64,000 nucleotides of DNA from Ophioderma brevispina (GCA_023653785.1 JAMKCH010049152.1:25576-89575), one strand, 5' to 3'. Positions 47,201-59,689 are shown, numbered from the stretch's first letter. Made by a program: numbers and translations. Notes: a model not told the origin generated them from the letters alone.

Positions 47201-47776
47201 ACTTCCAAAATATATAACCATCTTTTTAACATTTACTTCTGAATATAAGATACATACTTACATAACCAATCTCTTACACATAATGGTGGTCATGCTTTCA
47301 TATATAAAATTTATAGAATCATGTAGGTTGTACACCACAAAGGTCGTCAAATATAGCTCTGATCTTAATATAGGCAGTATTCACTTTTATTAGTCCTAAC
47401 TCCAAACATTGTAAATGATAATGCTCTTCTTGCCATTTACTGGTTGTAGGCCCATTTTAATAATAACGCTCTTTTCCCCATGTCAGTTTCTTTTTGGCAG
47501 CGATGAAATAGATCTTATCTGTCTTTTAAAGCTTGACAGGCTAGTTTCGCGAAGAGCTAAATGCACTTCTGGTGCGCAATCTGACTGATATGAATAAAAT
47601 GTAATGCTTATGGAGGCAATGTCAAATTGGCTTGAAAAATCTTGAAATATTAGAGGCAAATCTATGGCAGCATTGATGAGTGTTTTACAATTGATCCGTC
47701 TCTGACATTTGGGTTGTCTGTTTTCTGAATTTTATTTACAGGAGTCAGAACTTGTCTGAATATCTATTTGTTGCAG
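44256..47776. other. Long A+C-rich region without supported genes
   Basis: From about 44.6 to 46.6 kb the plus strand is enriched in A and C, the opposite skew to 15.6-21 kb. A frame beginning MGHYTNPILDAMRKTRQHFL (44751) runs to a GTAAGG, but without an acceptor-linked partner I do not call it an exon. Confidence 0.35.
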
Positions 47777-47852
47777 AAATCATGAAGAGCTTGTCGTGGC
47801 CACCTCTATCGAAAATAATGCCATACAAAGTGAGGAAGAAAATGGACCCTGA
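47777..47852 (+). CDS. Possible 3'-terminal exon C
   Basis: The acceptor CTATTTGTTGCAG ends at 47776. After one base the frame reads NHEELVVATSIENNAIQSEE, then ENGP and TGA (47850-47852). The acidic, low-hydrophobicity tail is protein-like. It needs a preceding exon ending two bases into a codon, so it does not follow directly from 39617. No family is recognised. Confidence 0.35.
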
Positions 47853-48520
47853 TGTCCCGTCATTTTGTATAATTTAAGAAACAATATCTACATATTCCGA
47901 ATGCTTATGTTATTAGCTTTAATATGCGACAATGATCATTCTCATCGGTTAGGTATAGACACGAGCTACAAGGCCTTTGTATCGAGTAGTCCGTTTTGTG
48001 CTCTGTCCAAAGATCACATTAAAATGAGCGGAGTTCAACTAAGCCAATCACGCTCCTGAATGGAATCGAGCTATTTCTGACTAAATACAGTATAATTTAC
48101 CATTGAAGATCCCTCTACCTTTCCTCGCCCTCATAAAATAATTTGAAAAAAAAATAAGGTCACTTGATACATGTACCAGTCTCTGGAAGAGTTGAATGAA
48201 AAACAACAACAACAACCGCAGCATACGAAGAAACAAACATTAGTGACAACCTTTTGAGGGAGGAAATGCTTATGCAATGTAATGTCTTATTTTGTAGACC
48301 CAAACATGCCGCATCTTTTAAAAATGTCTTTCAAATAATTCTTTACATTATAGCTGGGTTTTACACCAAAAATAGTATCATGTCTCTAGAAGTCACCTTT
48401 GACCCATAGAGATGTCATTCTGTGACACAACAGCTTTTTGAAAAAAAAATAAGTAAATGATGTTGCCAACTGCTTCTCCACAAAAATAGCCTGTTTAGGT
48501 AAACTGTATACTAGAGTGTG
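47853..48520. other. Unassigned sequence
   Basis: Nothing is recognised except short A runs. Confidence 0.35.
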
Positions 48521-48565
48521 GGCCTGATGCTGACGTTTCGATCCTATCAGGATCTTCATCAAAGG
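48521..48565 (-). ncRNA. Hammerhead-ribozyme-like motif, degenerate
   Basis: On the minus strand the order is GCCTT, TGATGA, AGATCC, TGAT, AGGATC, GAAACGTC, AGCATC, AGGC. This matches the type I hammerhead layout: stem I GCCT/AGGC, a (C)TGATGA core, stem II GATCC/GGATC with a small loop, then GAAAC-GTC with a minimal stem III. The first core base is T where C is required, and there is an extra A before stem II, so this copy is unlikely to cut. Such minimal hammerheads are known from Penelope-like retroelements. Confidence 0.4.
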
Positions 48566-48860
48566 CAAACGGACAAAACAACAGATAAGAAAAATCATAT
48601 TCAGACATAGAACAAAAGACAGGAGTTAACAAAGAAGAAGTAGTGAAGGGAGGGGCAACGGAACTGGGAGTGAAAGCTGAAAATAGAACAATAGAAGTTA
48701 ATGAACAAAGATGTGTGACGATAACCAAGAAATCAGGGGGGCATGGAGAAGTTGAGGACCGATGAGTGATGGGCAAAGGAACTTGAGGAACCTGCTGAAA
48801 ATAGAATGCAAGTTAACGAGCAAGGGGATGTGTGGAAATGACCAGGAAATCAGCGTGGTT
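48566..48860. repeat. Tandem duplication next to the hammerhead-like motif
   Basis: GCTGAAAATAGAA, AAGTTAA, GATGTGTG and CCA(A/G)GAAATCAG appear at 48675-48735 and again at 48795-48855, a spacing of about 120 bp. It probably belongs to the same Penelope-like remnant as the motif at 48521-48565. No reverse transcriptase or GIY-YIG coding sequence was found nearby. Confidence 0.5.
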
Positions 48861-49869
48861 GGTCCTGCGCAAAGCTGAAAGAGATATGGGATAATCAGTA
48901 GTAGGAATTCATGATAATCAAAGAATGGGGTTAAAGAAGACCTGGTAAATTACATAAAACAGAAATCTGCTGGCCGACACAACGCATATAAAAATCATAC
49001 ACACTGGCATTCAGTCATGTTTGTCTCGTTGCTATCTCTTTTGATCTCTAAGGCGAATTTTCACACAGGGCCAGGTGTCCATCGAGCGTTATTTAAATAA
49101 TAACTCCCCAACAATGACAGAACCTTTGTTCTACAAAATACACCGTTCCTATGGTGTATTCTTTGTTGTACTGCGCATTATTTTACTGAAGTGACCTTAG
49201 ATAACCCCGCATGACCTTAAAAAAAAAAAAAAAAAAACAAAAGAGAATACACTAGATAATTGAAGAAAGGAAATGGGCTGGACGTATAATATCGAATAAC
49301 GGTGAGACAAGGTCGTATGTGTTTCGTTACGTTTTGGTATGTTGGCCTTAGTGAAGAGGCCTTGCTGACCATCGTTTGAACCATCTTGTACAGATCCAAC
49401 GCCAGCAGTGACTACTATTCCAAGTAAGCATGTAACAGCGTGTCAAAAGTAACCGATGTTCCTTGCAGTGAGTGTGAGTTGATGAAGCAATGCATATTGG
49501 TTTGGTATGGCACGCTAGAGCGTACATAAAACGTCAATTTGTAAACACGTCCCGTTCGTACAACATGCTTTCTTTTATTTTTTTTTTTGTTTATATCTTT
49601 ATTCATTTACTTATCACCGTCCCTTTCACTCGATAGCAAGCCGTCTGGCCCTTTTTATTCCCATAGCTACTTTGGTTATTGACATTGTGTAGGGCCGTGT
49701 GTATATTGTAGGTGCGTACGTAAAGGTGTGTATGGGTGAAGAATGATTTATAAGTATCATATTAACTTTGAAATTGAACAAAAATAACGCTCACTTTTTT
49801 GCGGTGATCCGCAGATTTTTTTTCTCTAAGACAGTTACGGATATAAAAGTCTATTTTTTAAATACATGT
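48861..49869. other. Unassigned sequence
   Basis: An A run of about 17 is at 49219. No other signal. Confidence 0.35.
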
Positions 49870-50090
49870 GGAATACACAAGTGCACTAATAATAAATATA
49901 AAACTAGCACGAAAATATAAATACATAAATAAATTTTAATAACATAAACATATGAATAAATACAAATAAATCATGAATAATACATAAAAAATATTTAGAA
50001 AAATAAATTAAAAAAAATCATCAACAGAAATTTTTTTAAAGAAATAAAAAATCAAATCAAATAAAATAAATAAAATCAAATAAAACCTCG
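49870..50090. repeat. AAATA-type low-complexity tract
   Basis: Almost pure A/T sequence with repeated AAATA, AATAAATA and AAATCAAAT words over about 220 bp, ending at CCTCGCCCCG. Non-coding. Confidence 0.8.
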
Positions 50091-50170
50091 CCCCGTGTTG
50101 TTAAAACTCGCCGCGTTGTAACACACACTCGAGCCGAGTTGTGTCAAACTCGACGCGTTTGTGTCAAATT
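50091..50170. repeat. Short ACTCGxCGCGTTGT word cluster
   Basis: Units CCCGTGTTGTTAAAACTCG, CCGCGTTGTAACACACACTC and GAGCCGAGTTGTGTCAAACTCG, then ACGCGTTTGTGTCAAA, follow each other with CpG-rich cores. It is a small degenerate cluster abutting the AAATA tract. Confidence 0.5.
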
Positions 50171-53100
50171 TTTAATTTCAAATCCATGAAATAATAAAAT
50201 TTCTAGGTCCCATATACCTGGAACACTTTTTGAAAGGTAATAACATCATTTTGTTATCCGATTTTTGTGTGCAATAAAAGAATACTAGATGTCGCTCTCT
50301 TGGGCAAAGCACGCAACCGCCGATTGTCAAGCGTATCGATTAAACAATAGACCCCTAGCTTCGAACCCAAGCCTGCATATCCAACCTTATTCCACACACA
50401 GAGTCTCCTAGTGAACGCTGTCCTTACTTATCCCACTGACATATTTACCCAAGTTCAATGCTGCTACAACTCCCATGGGGGTACGAACTTGGTTCACTCA
50501 CCACTGCTCCAATGCATCACAGACCCAGCATAGACTCAGTCAGTGCTAGCCTCTGAGTCATTCTGACCGGCTTGCTTTTACAGCTGAGGCAAATTTTCCA
50601 CAATCACTTCATGAATAATGAAATTAGATACTTGAATCTATAGGTTCTGACTTTCTTCTCATACAATTTCATACAGTCCCAGATATATAGGTGATTACAA
50701 TTTCAAGGAAGGAGTCTTGTTGCTGGAACTTCATTTCCTCACTGAAAACTGTAATCACAATATTTTGTTTTGCCATCCACTTTCCACAACAAAGCCAAGG
50801 GCAATTTGTTACAATAAAATATTCATATAATGTTACTATTGGTTAAAACAGTCCTTTAATTTGCCAATGATTGTACAATTTTCCCTATTCTTAATGATAA
50901 AAGCCCTTAATGAGTGGCAATTTTCAATGGTCTACCCTGCATGGGGTTTTCACTCATAGACTTAGCGTGGGACTGTGTTGTGTCGCTGAAGGGTACGGGA
51001 GGTAGTGTTTGGGATGACCTTTTTGTGTTTGTGCATTTCCACTAGTTGAATGGTGAAAAGAGACTTAAGTTTGTTATGGAACTAACCTAAGCTGCGAAAC
51101 CTAGCCCGATCTCCAAACCGAGCCTAGCGTCGAAACCCAACCATAACGATATCTGGAGATAGATTTCAGCACGTCAAGTGACCTTTTTGACCCTAAACTA
51201 CCTTCGATCTCGAAAATATTTAAACATATTTAGAAAGTCTAACGATCATTTCAAATCTCTGCCCGTTAGTAGCATTTTTGAAAATGACCTTTGACCTTCT
51301 TAATGACCTTTGTTCTCAAAGAAAATATCAATGTTGTTCCTGAAAGGACGCTTTTTGTTTTTGAAAAAATGTATTAGCAAATCATTTATTTTGCAGATAA
51401 TCCAAATTAACCCTAAAGAAAATCAAACTTTGACATAATGCTTACCAAGTCTATTTTGTGTAACACCTGAAAACGGTCTACTACATTGGGTGGGGGTGGT
51501 AACTACCCCGGAAATTCATATATAAAGCAAAACAAAAAAAAAACAAATGCTTTGACTATGTTGGTACCAGGGGGTAGCTATGCTTTGGTCACATGTTGTC
51601 GCCAAAATTACCGGAAAGGATGTGAAAAAAATAAATGTGGGAAGATTTTTACGAACGGTTTTACGTTTTTTTTGCGCACCGATTAAAGCTCACCTGGGGT
51701 GTTAACCCCTTTCCTTCGACAAGACGAGATTAAGGACACTATGTTCCCATAAAATGTAAAATTGGTTCATTTGTACCCAAATGTTTAAAAAAACCTACAA
51801 ACTTGATAATTTCTTTTTCACGATGCCAACCGTTGTTTTCAATTAGTTAATGTAACATAATTAAAACACAAAAATTAACACCCTTTAACACTATTACTCA
51901 ATTTGCCCAAAAATCAGATTCGACAGTAATGTCGTGACCACGAGCGATAATGCAAGCCAAAAAGAACTTGAATCGTCTGCTTATGTTATGAAGACTACAA
52001 ATAAGTCATATTGATCTACAAATGACCTTTGGTGCCATTTGGGGTCAAAAATTAAAGTTTTGATCCAAAGTAATGTCCTTAAAAGGCACATACTTTCAGT
52101 TCTTATTATACAGATACATAAATTTTTGTGTATGCACGCATGTGCTGGTATTTTCGGGACGAACTTTTAATATGTTGATGACACTAACACATAGTTGTTC
52201 CCAAAATAACAAACACATCTTATAAAAGCTGATAATCGTCTGCGCGCAATTTACAGCGTTTTACCGTAATGCATTAACCCCTAAGCTGTTTTGTGAAGAT
52301 ATATAATGTCATAAAGCACTCTTTGGTAAACAGATCTATTTGAAATTCTTTTGGCTACAGGTATCATTATAGTAAATCAAACGGGACAACCATTTGTACA
52401 TAATTACATATATCCGTGCCACTTTAAGATTGACGGAATTAAAAGCGCAGCGCCTGCGTGTTTGCCTTTAAACCCCTAAATGCTATTTTTGCCACTTTTA
52501 AAAAATCAAGGCCGACCCCTGCTTGTGTTTACGGTGAAAGTGCTCCTACATCTAACAGTTGACACAACTACCTGCTACCTCCCTTTTTTGCGTGATCGTC
52601 AAGTTGGTACTCATTTTCCTCTAGTGACATAAGGGCATATATATGAGAAAATCCACAACTTTATTTAAAAAAAAAAAAAATCGGATTCGGACTTTTTGTT
52701 ATATTACTTATCCCATTTTACATGTTTTTACTCTTTAAATGATATGCTATTCATCTCAAACTTAGGAGTTGGGCATTTTAGTGTGTCTATTTTAGTTTTA
52801 GGGTAAGTGTCCTTAGTCTTAATGTGAAAATCATTACCGTACCGGCAGAGTAGCAATAATTTACAGAGTAAATTAACCCCCCTTCTTTTATCAATCAGCC
52901 ATAAAATATTTTAAAGATGAGGCCAGATTTGTTGTCGAGTGTCTAATAAATACCATACAGGCCAATACGTACAGAAAAAGGCCAAATGAACTTTTTAATA
53001 CCATGGTCACAATATATTTTGTTGTATGGCTACAACAGGCCTTTTCGTTCACATGGCCAACGATTGAACCCTACTATCAGTATCCCACCCAATGGAATTG

Positions 53101-53727
53101 TACTGATCTTATTCCTTAGATTTAATTGTTTAAGTCTAAGGTGACTGGCATTATGGACAAAACCTTTTGGAATTTAAAAACAAATTCCTTTAGATTCAAA
53201 GATAAATCTTTAAATGATTTCCTAAACAAGTTTTAAACTCATTTAAATTTTATTTCAAATCAAAAGGATTATTTTAAGGTAAGCCTTTTCACACGATTTA
53301 AATTTTGTTAAGTCAAAAAAGTTTTTGTCACCAATTCCGGTCCTCGTATACTTAAAATAAGTCTAAGGATTCAAGACGCAGTAGACTTCACTTAATTTTC
53401 AATGTACTGTAATAGTTCGGTACATGACATTAAGTCTTTAAAGCCACGATCAGAACAGACTTGTTTCAAAAGTTAAATGCCATTTTGTCTCTAAATTGCT
53501 ATTCTTAGGTCATATCAATACCTTAGATCGTTCTTTGTGCAAAATAGATAGTAAAACATTCAAAAGTGGTCTTGGAGATGCCATTTACGACTGATTGGTT
53601 AAAAGTCAGACTCCTTATGTAATTTTGTTGGTTTTTTATGGAGATTAGGAAAACTATACATATTCTGAAAGCTTTTGTTTCACTAAATAAGAAAATCAAT
53701 GTTGGCATTTTTTCTAAATTCCCCTAC
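50171..53727. other. Long stretch without supported genes
   Basis: A slightly GC-richer piece at 50280-50600 has no recognised function. TGACCTTTGACC-like words occur at about 51175-51320 and 52020. An A run is at 52667. No exon is supported. Confidence 0.4.
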
Positions 53728-55870
53728 GGCGGCCATTTTGGAATTCAAAATGGCCGCCAATTTTTTTGCTCATATCTCGGTCTCTGATGAGACCAGTAGA
53801 AGCATGTTTCCGGTGTCTATACCCATGTTTTAAGGGTCAAGGATTCCAATAAGATCGTTTATAACAACATCAGATCATTTGGTTTTGGTGGCCATATTAA
53901 ATTTCAAAATGGTCGCCAAATAAAGTCGCTTTTGCCCATATCCCTGTTTCTGAGACTGGTTGAGGCATGATTTCAGCGTGTATATTCACGTTTCCATGGT
54001 CTAGGAATTCAATAAGTACTTTGATAACAACATTGGTCACTTGGTTATGGCAGCCATCTTAAATTTAAAAATGGCCGCTATAGCAGTTTAGTATTTACAG
54101 ACAGTTTACCAGCAAAAAATGTGATAAATGTACAAATTGAAGTATTGATATGTGTATGTTACCTGTCATGCCTGTAGAAAATATTATCTGGTAATTTCGT
54201 TTTTCCAACAAGCTGAAAATTTAAGATTGTGGCCATATGGCCACCTCTACAAATCTTTCAAACTTTTAAGTTACCATATATCTGTAATATGTTTAGTTAC
54301 ATTATCCAGAAAGTATAATAAAATTGTAATTATAATCTGAGCTATAGATGAGGTGACATGTGACGTCAACGCCGGGCAACGAACAAAGCACTGCCCGGCA
54401 GTATGCGTGAGCACCTGCAGGGCTTAAAATTCGCACTCAATCAGGCGTGATGAGGCTATTGAATGCTGTAACTGTATTCGCACCTCTGAAAAGCGTTTAC
54501 AGATAAAAAGGAATTTTTGTTTGGCCTAAACACGATAATATGATAGATTTAAGAGTAATGAACTTTAAGGTAAAACACTTATCATCTAATCTAGTATAAG
54601 AAACAGTAGCACAATCTTATAAAAACAATCAGCTGAGATATGCCAATTTAAGGACATGCTCAACTCTCTGTTTTCTTAAAAGTAACGATGGACCTGGAGT
54701 GGCGAACAGAGATGAGCAAAGAGTTCCATAGGATAGGGCTGCATTGATGACAGCCCCGTCACCCACTGACCTATTTTGTACAAAGAACAGTGAGGAGCGT
54801 CTTGTTATCTTCACATCAAAAGACTGGTCTGCCAGGAATATACAAAGAGAGGTATTTGGACAAGTATGATGACATTTTTTTTTTTTTTTTTTTTAGGTAG
54901 GAAGCATAAGCTTAAAGACAACATCAGTAGCAAATGGAGCTCTATGAGGGGTGGTGTAGTTGGTGTCCTTCTGCCCTTCTTTGTTAGAGTATGGATTAGC
55001 CTATATGTCTTTGACCCTTAAAATCCATATATTATTTTTTTTTGTTAATATGCTCCAATTCAAGGTGGTAACCAATATGCATGATCCCTTTCTGAGACAT
55101 ACCTAGAAATTGTCATATATCTGTAATATAAATAATAAATATATATTTGGTTATATAATCCAAAATCATTAAAAAAGAATGAATATGAAATAATATGACC
55201 TTGGCTATTAGAAAGCCATATATGGCAGCTTTGTTTTCCTACAATTTACGATAGCCGCCAATATGGCCACATTCAAACAACTAAAAACAGTTATATGGTT
55301 ACAGCAAAAGTGTAAACTAAAGTACAGAAATATGTCTTTCCCCTTAATAGAAAATCATATCTGTTATTTTTGTTTCAAACTGCTCACATTTCAAAATGGC
55401 CACCTCCCGAACCTTCAAAACTTAATTGCTATATATCTATTATCAATGAAAGTATGGTGAGATGTCTTTGACCATCAGAAACTCATATTTTTGTATTTAG
55501 TTAACATACTTAAATTCCAAGAATGGCCACCTTGCAAGACCTTTGAACTTATAAGTTCTCGTATAATATTATTTGTAATATAGTTTTATATCATCCACAA
55601 ATTACTTGTTTATTAAAAGTATGAGATAAATTGCTTTGAACATAAAAAGCTTATTCATGACATTTTGATTTTTTATAAAGTTAGACATGTTTAAGATTCA
55701 AAATAAAGGTCAAATAAACTTAAAAATTATGATAAAATTAAATACAAATGTATGACATACAATGTTTGTCTTTGACTACTCTGACTGTAAGAAACTGTTA
55801 GAAAGTCATGATCGGATCTTCTCTTTTGTTTCCCTTGCATAAAATTCAATATGGCGGCAAATATGAGCAT
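53728..55870. repeat. Degenerate tandem array on AAAATGGCCGCC palindromes
   Basis: The first unit opens with a hairpin: GGCGGCCATTTT, a GGAATTC spacer, then AAAATGGCCGCC (53728-53758). Weaker versions follow at about 53887 and 54049, a spacing of 159 and 162 bp, with shared interior words (TTTTGCCCATATC, GAGAC, AATAAG, AACAACAT). Further downstream ATGGCC(G/A)CC words at about 55250, 55393, 55521 and 55850 each sit near a TATATATCTGTAATAT-like word, so the module continues in decayed form. Non-coding. Confidence 0.7.
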
Positions 55871-57922
55871 CTTTCAGGATCTTTAAAACCTGTTAATTGC
55901 TATATATTAGTAATGTATTGACCCCATCTTAAAGTTAGGCATATTTAACCAAATAAATATGCCAAATATGACTTTGTAATGGTTTAGAGACATCCCCGGG
56001 AGCCTCGTACGTTTTACACTTTCATCGTAAATTTCTGGTATATGTTAAATAATATATTACAGATAAGTATGACATTTTTATATATTTTTCAGATCGTCTT
56101 AAGTATGTTTAAAAAGCAAAAACATCAGATATGATCTTCTAATAGACAACTTGAAGACATAATGTTCCTTACTTAAATTTGCCCTTTTATCAAAACTTAT
56201 GGATGTTATAACTAAATATAGAAAGATAATTTCTAGCTATTGTGGTAATATCTAGCTTTTTAAGATCCAGAATGAAGCGCACCCAATTTTTTTCGAACCC
56301 GGTTTTTTTGCATATTTGGAATGCTTTCCAAAGTATTAGATCACACCTGAAGTGAATAAGCCTAATACGCCGTCGTTATGTAATAATATGATGATTTAGT
56401 ACTTTCTGTCGTGCACGACAGAAAGTCAAAGCACGGTGTTCTATGGGGACAATTACGATAGTCAGGCAAGTTCAAAACAAGGTTTGCTGTTTTCTTTTGT
56501 ACTTAATTGTCCAATAAACCTTCGGAACGTTCTTGGTAGGTGGTCTACAATCGATCCTGTGCAATTTGAGAGAAATTCGTATCCTAAAAAATCTCCTCCT
56601 ACCACTTTAAGCATACCACAGAAATCATGTAATCGCAACCAAAAGCTGGTTTTCAACTTATGATGTACCTAGAAAGTCAATGAGGCATAAAAGAATGTGA
56701 AAAATCTTGAATAATGCCTCATTTCCAGCTTCTTTTAACGAACAGTAAATAATTGGAACTTTGATCCTATAAATAATTATGTTCTTTAATACTACTGCTA
56801 TTCTCTGTTTAACCTAGTCCCGGCAGTAACGCATGTGTTTTGCGTTGCCGTCTTTGTTCGTGCTTCTAATGTCCGCACTTGGGTGCGGCGCCAGCTCTTG
56901 CACGTCCACTCTAATCCCACGACAAGGTAACCAGAGTATAGTACCAAGGAATTTACCTCACGTTTAACTCAAACACGAAGATGAATGTTCTGATTTTTAA
57001 TGTAATAAACACTCCGTCATTAACAGTGGCTTACATTCAGTTACTTACTAAGATCAATAGGAGTAGAATACATCGGATGAATTTCAATAATCATTAATAA
57101 TTTAGGTACAATGATTGTGGTAATAATTATTCATTGTTCATTTTTGAAGTATCGAAGAATAAAACATGGTCTTTCTCCTTAAGGTAATCCAACAATAAAT
57201 ACTCTCATTTCCATGTATATTGAACTTATAAAATCAGAACAATGAAGTTGTAAGGACATTTAACTTAATTATGAGCTATATAAATTAGATTTTAACATCT
57301 ATCAGGTTCATTAACACATTTACAAAGGCCACCAGTGTAATAGACACAATTTGATTTGCACTCTAAATGTCAGTGGCCTATTTTCTTAATGGAAATATCA
57401 TATCCCAAAGGGTTTATAGAACCGAGGTTAGATCAGGAAGACTTTTAATCCGATGTGTGAACTGATATCATGATGGGTGAAAACAAGATTGTAATCTTTG
57501 CCGTCAATAATTATCTTCAAAACAATATGCATTTTTATTTCTGTAATAGAAATAAAAGCAGCATGACAATTCTTTTGATACAAGACCTTATCCAAAGAGC
57601 ACCATGTATCGATTATTTATTTTGCAACGTGCGTAGTAAATATTTACATATTGTATTGGTATCATATCCAAGGTGGTACTTCTATAAAATCCTGATTTGA
57701 CCTAGGGATTTGTAAGATAATGTAATATTTTTGTTTATGTAACTATTGGGAATATCCTTGCTTTTAATCAATGTTTTGCTTTATTTTTTAGTCACTGTAC
57801 ACAATGTGCTAGCGCCCTCTCTGTGGAAAGCAAATCCTCGCATCAACAATTTTCTGGTGGTCATCACATGTTGAAAATTTCGTCATTTGGTGATTTGAGC
57901 TTGTACTTTGGTGTGCTATTGT
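55871..57922. other. Unassigned sequence with one perfect palindrome
   Basis: 56401-56426 is a perfect 26-bp palindrome (half-site ACTTTCTGTCGTG and its exact complement, no spacer). 56820-56940 is GC-richer. No gene is supported. Confidence 0.5.
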
Positions 57923-57926
57923 TTAA

Positions 57927-58277
57927 AGGTGCATCGAGAGATTTCAAATAACCGATGTCCCCCAAAATGTGAACATTCTGCTTTTTGCACTGCTGTAAAG
58001 CTTTCTATCAAAAAAATATCCCCATCTGAAATGATTAAGCTGAGAAACGTTTCTTTGGTACAAAAATTGTGAAATTTCTAATTTCCTGTACGAGCAAGTA
58101 GGAAAATAAGCCTGAAATTTCTATTGAAATATAAGTACATACAAATCACCTTTTGTTTTCATTTCAAGCTATTTCTATAGCCAAATAAAAGCTAGGCAAT
58201 CTATCGGGTGTCTAATCTATATGAAATCACAACATATCACAGAATATTTGGATGACTTGAAATCGTTCGTTGTACCT
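57927..58277. mobile_element. TTAA-flanked MITE (AGGTGCATCGAGAG ends)
   Basis: The left end AGGTGCATCGAGAGATTTCA and the reverse-complemented right end AGGTACAACGAACGATTTCA match at most positions. TTAA borders both sides (57923-57926 and 58278-58281). Length 351 bp. Same size class and end style as 25960-26307, 40728-41088 and 59316-59668. It has no transposase. Confidence 0.75.
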
Positions 58278-59315
58278 TTAATTTCCTGTGCTCAAAGTTG
58301 CCAATTTTACCTGTGTATGAGAAAGTTTGTGGTTTTTAACCTAGAGGGATAAGTAGGGATTTTTCTAATCCAGAGCAGCATCAAAACATCATAATACAAA
58401 ATCAATGTATTGGTATTTTTATTACAATCATGTGCTAATAAAGATTGTATAAGTGGTTGGCTCTAAATCCGATGTATTGAAAACAACACAGTACATTTTA
58501 TCTGATACTGGACCCTCTATGGGTGCCCAATGGCATCACAAGATTTTCGATCTTCGATTTTCGATTTTTAAGAGCGATATTGTGGACCATGACCTTCACA
58601 GTTTGACCTCAAACACGTACATTATTAAACTTTGTTTAGTCTGTAGTGGTATGTATCACAATCAGCCATTTGGTGTGTATATAGATTCGCCATCACTGCC
58701 TATCAATTTGCTAGAGAAAGTGACAAATTCCTCAAATACTTTATTTAAATACTATGTGGTGACTGTTTTGAAGTAGTTTAATAGAACCTACACACTTGTC
58801 CCTTATTTAAAAGCTCATATAATAAATTTCCACAGTATTTTTGCTGCTTATCCCTTCAATGATTTGCTACTACGTTCACGCTCATAAGTCTAGTGTTGTC
58901 GCCATCTGTAGAGAATGGGTATGGGGAGGTTCTGTAACCTGACCCATCTGACACACTTTTTTCTGACACACTTATGAATTCGGAAACCTTAACCGAATAA
59001 ACCTGTGCTTTACGGAAACTCCCATGGGGTATGCTTGTTTCAAAGAACTCAATTTTGTGGTTGTAAATGTGGACACGTTCGACTTGTAGACTTGTAATTT
59101 GTTATCCCTAAACACCTCCTTCATCTATCTTAATGTGTCAAAATAAGAAATACTAGTAGTTTGTACCATTTGCAATGCATAGTTTAGCATTTATGCGACA
59201 AATAGTCATAGGGCAACATCTCCCAATTGGTGTTGATCCTCATATCCCTCTTTGAGAGTTCCTTCTTACCTCAGCAATCAGTGCAAGTATGTAAATATAA
59301 TGAGATTAACTTTAA
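58278..59315. other. Unassigned sequence
   Basis: A 107-codon frame at 58453-58776 shows no family signature and is not framed by convincing splice sites. Confidence 0.35.
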
Positions 59316-59668
59316 AGGCTGACTCTGGATTTCCCCGGGGAGGCGCCCTCAAGTTTCAACATATTGTTGGGTTTTTTCCATATACATAATGCTTGTCCCT
59401 ATCATAATCATTTGTAAAAAACTAAGCTCAACTCGAATTCCTTCATATATAGAACATCAAACTTTTTTAAAAATTCCGGATCCGGAAATTTTGTTATCCA
59501 CGGTATCCTATGCACTGTTATACTGTCCATAAATGTGTACTGTATTAAAACGAAAAATCCGATTCATCTCTAACTTGGAATTTAGCATTTTAGGTGCTAT
59601 CTTTAGTTCTCGTGACTTATTTTTAATTACGACAACAAAAGATAAAATTTTGAATCTCTGAGTAGCCT
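59316..59668. mobile_element. TTAA-flanked MITE, GGCTGACTCAGAG family copy 2
   Basis: AGGCTGACTCTGGATTTC at the left follows TTAA (59312-59315). The right end has AATCTCTGAGTAGCCT followed by TTAA (59669-59672). The interior matches copy 1 (TCCGGATCCGGAAATTTTG, ATGTGTACTGTATTAAAACG, ATTTAGCATTTTAGGTGC). Length 353 bp. It is more decayed than copy 1. Confidence 0.85.
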
Positions 59669-59689
59669 TTAACTGTTGACCCTTTAACA

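Noticed and set aside
50330..50375. tRNA-like GGGTTCGAAGC on the minus strand
   Set aside because: No A box at the proper spacing and no acceptor pairing.
54897..55021. Open frame after a T-run acceptor, with a hydrophobic stretch
   Set aside because: A 20-T run before AG is expected by chance in such DNA, the stretch has no partner exon, and it lies inside the ATGGCCGCC array.
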